A DNA stretch of 6,706 bases, taken from contig CAKUNB010000087.1 of the NCBI GenBank assembly GCA_934668285.1, forward strand, positions 1 to 6,706, in the 5' to 3' direction. Positions 5,588 to 6,706 of the stretch are shown here, one piece after another. This DNA is from an uncultured Oscillospiraceae bacterium (GTDB lineage: Bacteria; Bacillota; Clostridia; Oscillospirales; Oscillospiraceae). Position numbers and translations under genes: made by a program. Position 1 is the stretch's first letter. Each line of letters starts with the position of its first letter. The notes under the pieces are model-generated. The model was not told where the DNA came from, searched no databases, and worked only from the letters and a program-made list of their open reading frames with translations.

Positions 5588-6706
5588 ATGGAGAATAAAG
5601 TAGTTTGCTACTATTGCGGAACGATCTACAGCCAGTCGCGCGGCAAGTGCCCCCTCTGCGGCAGCAGCACCCACGCCGACGAGCCGCAGCCCGTCCGCCG
5701 CGAGCGCCTGAGCGAGCAGCAGCGGCGGCAGCACCGCCGCACTGCAGCAAAGAGCGCAAAGGGGAAGTATTCGTCAAAGAAGACACAGAAATCCGCCAAG
5801 GGGCTGCTGACCGCCGCCTTGATCTTTCTGACGCTGACGGTGCTCGTGGTCGGCGTCTTTATCGGCGACATGATCGGCTGGTGGGGCGGTCTGGAGGATC
5901 GCGTGGACCGCTCGCAGCAGACCGAGCTGACGTTGCCCGACACGAGCTGCTCGGAGCTGACGGTTTCCGCCGCTTCGCTGGAATTCGGCGCGGCCGGAGA
6001 AACCGCAGAGCTGACGGCAAGCGTCAACGCTTCGTGCGACGAGGTGCTTTACTGCAACAGCGCTAACGCCGGCGTCGCCGTCGTCGACCATCAGGCGAAG
6101 ACGGACAACGACGCAAAGCAGAAAAGCGCGGTATTCACCGTCACCGCGACCGGCGCGGGCACAACGGAGATCACCTTCACCTGCGGCGGCAAGAAGCAGT
6201 CGTGCACCGTTACGGTCGGCGGCGAACCGGCGCAGTCCTCCGAGACGGCGCCGCTCGACCCGCTGGGCGACGATTACACGCCGCTGCTGAGCTGCGGCGA
6301 TAACGCCTCACTCTTTGCCAAGGGCGAAACGATGTACCTGCGGGTCGATAATCTGCCGCAGGGCTACACCGCCAACTGGTCGACCGCCGATGCGACGGTT
6401 GCGAAGATCAGCCCCGCCGGTGAGCTGACCGCCATCGGCAGCGGCAGAACGACGGTCACCGCAGAGGTTGGCGGCAGGACGGCCCAGGTGCTGGTGCGCT
6501 GCGTGTTCGACGGCGACGACCTTGGCGCGCATCTGGAGAATACGGACGTGACGCTCTACGTCGGCAATACCTTCTACCTCTATCTCTACGACTCGCAGGG
6601 CGAGCACATCACGGACATCACCTACACCGGCGGCGATGCCGGCATCTGCAAGGCAGAGGGCGGCATCGTAACCGCCATCGCCCGCGGCACCACCACCGTG
6701 ACCGTG
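5588..6706 (+). CDS. Zinc-ribbon, single-membrane-helix protein with extracellular Ig-like (BIG2) domains, C-terminus cut off
   Basis: 373 codons are open to the right edge with no stop, so the protein is longer than seen. Residues 7-24 form a zinc ribbon of pattern C7-x2-C10 and C21-x2-C24 (CYYCG and CPLCG). Residues 36-71 are strongly basic (Arg/Lys/Gln), and 72-93 are a hydrophobic membrane helix (GLLTAALIFLTLTVLVVGVF). By the positive-inside rule the zinc ribbon is cytoplasmic and the remainder outside. At least three Ig-like units follow: about 119-212, 232-307 and 315-373 onward. The last two show BIG2-type endings: GELTAIGSGRTTVTA (278-292) and GGIVTAIARGTTTVTV (358-373). BIG2 domains occur in cell-surface adhesins and wall-associated proteins. 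The start is set by AAGGAG at 5576-5581, 6 nt before the ATG. The gene diverges from the kinase-like gene across a 194-nt region. I do not recognise a named protein; adhesion, wall binding or partnership with the neighbour are inferences. Confidence 0.85.
   Translation, partial: MENKVVCYYCGTIYSQSRGKCPLCGSSTHADEPQPVRRERLSEQQRRQHRRTAAKSAKGKYSSKKTQKSAKGLLTAALIFLTLTVLVVGVFIGDMIGWWGGLEDRVDRSQQTELTLPDTSCSELTVSAASLEFGAAGETAELTASVNASCDEVLYCNSANAGVAVVDHQAKTDNDAKQKSAVFTVTATGAGTTEITFTCGGKKQSCTVTVGGEPAQSSETAPLDPLGDDYTPLLSCGDNASLFAKGETMYLRVDNLPQGYTANWSTADATVAKISPAGELTAIGSGRTTVTAEVGGRTAQVLVRCVFDGDDLGAHLENTDVTLYVGNTFYLYLYDSQGEHITDITYTGGDAGICKAEGGIVTAIARGTTTVTV

Noticed and set aside
5626..6091. Minus-strand and alternative-frame open frames at 5459-6091
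   Set aside because: They overlap the zinc-ribbon/BIG2 gene, which has a promoter, ribosome site, CxxC pairs and a membrane helix. The alternatives are Arg/Ala-rich with no coherent domain.

Overview
The window looks like a GC-rich Clostridia-type chromosome, most plausibly an anaerobic gut member of the Oscillospiraceae/Ruminococcaceae. This rests on the strongly GC-ending codons, the AGGAGG-type ribosome binding sites, the split-subunit sodium-pump decarboxylase, and the kinase-like membrane protein with extracellular fibronectin and Ig-like domains. The taxonomic call is an inference from gene style, not from a marker gene.

Positions 1-2240, all on the minus strand, hold a compact operon for a sodium-translocating carboxylic acid decarboxylase. 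In transcription order the genes are a small OadG-like membrane subunit (2240-1986), a free-standing biotin carrier (1961-1617), the integral-membrane sodium pump OadB (1595-210) and the carboxyltransferase subunit OadA (196 to beyond position 1, N-terminal 65 residues only). Gaps are 13-24 nt. OadA moves the carboxyl group from the substrate, probably oxaloacetate, to biotin on the carrier. OadB then decarboxylates carboxybiotin and couples this to Na+ export, and the small subunit holds the complex together at the membrane. OadB carries an unusual secretory-signal-like N-terminal extension.

Positions 2319-5393, also minus strand, encode a 1024-residue bitopic membrane protein. It has a degenerate Ser/Thr kinase-like domain, a long acidic Pro/Ala linker, one membrane helix, four fibronectin-III-like repeats and a C-terminal beta domain. 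The catalytic-loop aspartate is replaced by asparagine, so it may be a pseudokinase. It lies 78 nt upstream of the decarboxylase operon, with no visible terminator between them.

Positions 5394-5587 form an AT-rich divergent promoter region with back-to-back sigma-A-like promoters. From 5588 to the right edge a plus-strand gene runs out of the window. It encodes a zinc ribbon, a basic stretch, one membrane helix and at least three extracellular Ig-like (BIG2-type) domains.

The two divergent genes share one plan: a cytoplasmic N-terminal module, a basic juxtamembrane stretch, one membrane helix and an extracellular beta-sandwich array. They may be a co-regulated envelope sensing or scaffolding pair. 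This pair is the least explained part of the window. No RNA genes, CRISPR arrays, mobile elements or integration sites were seen.
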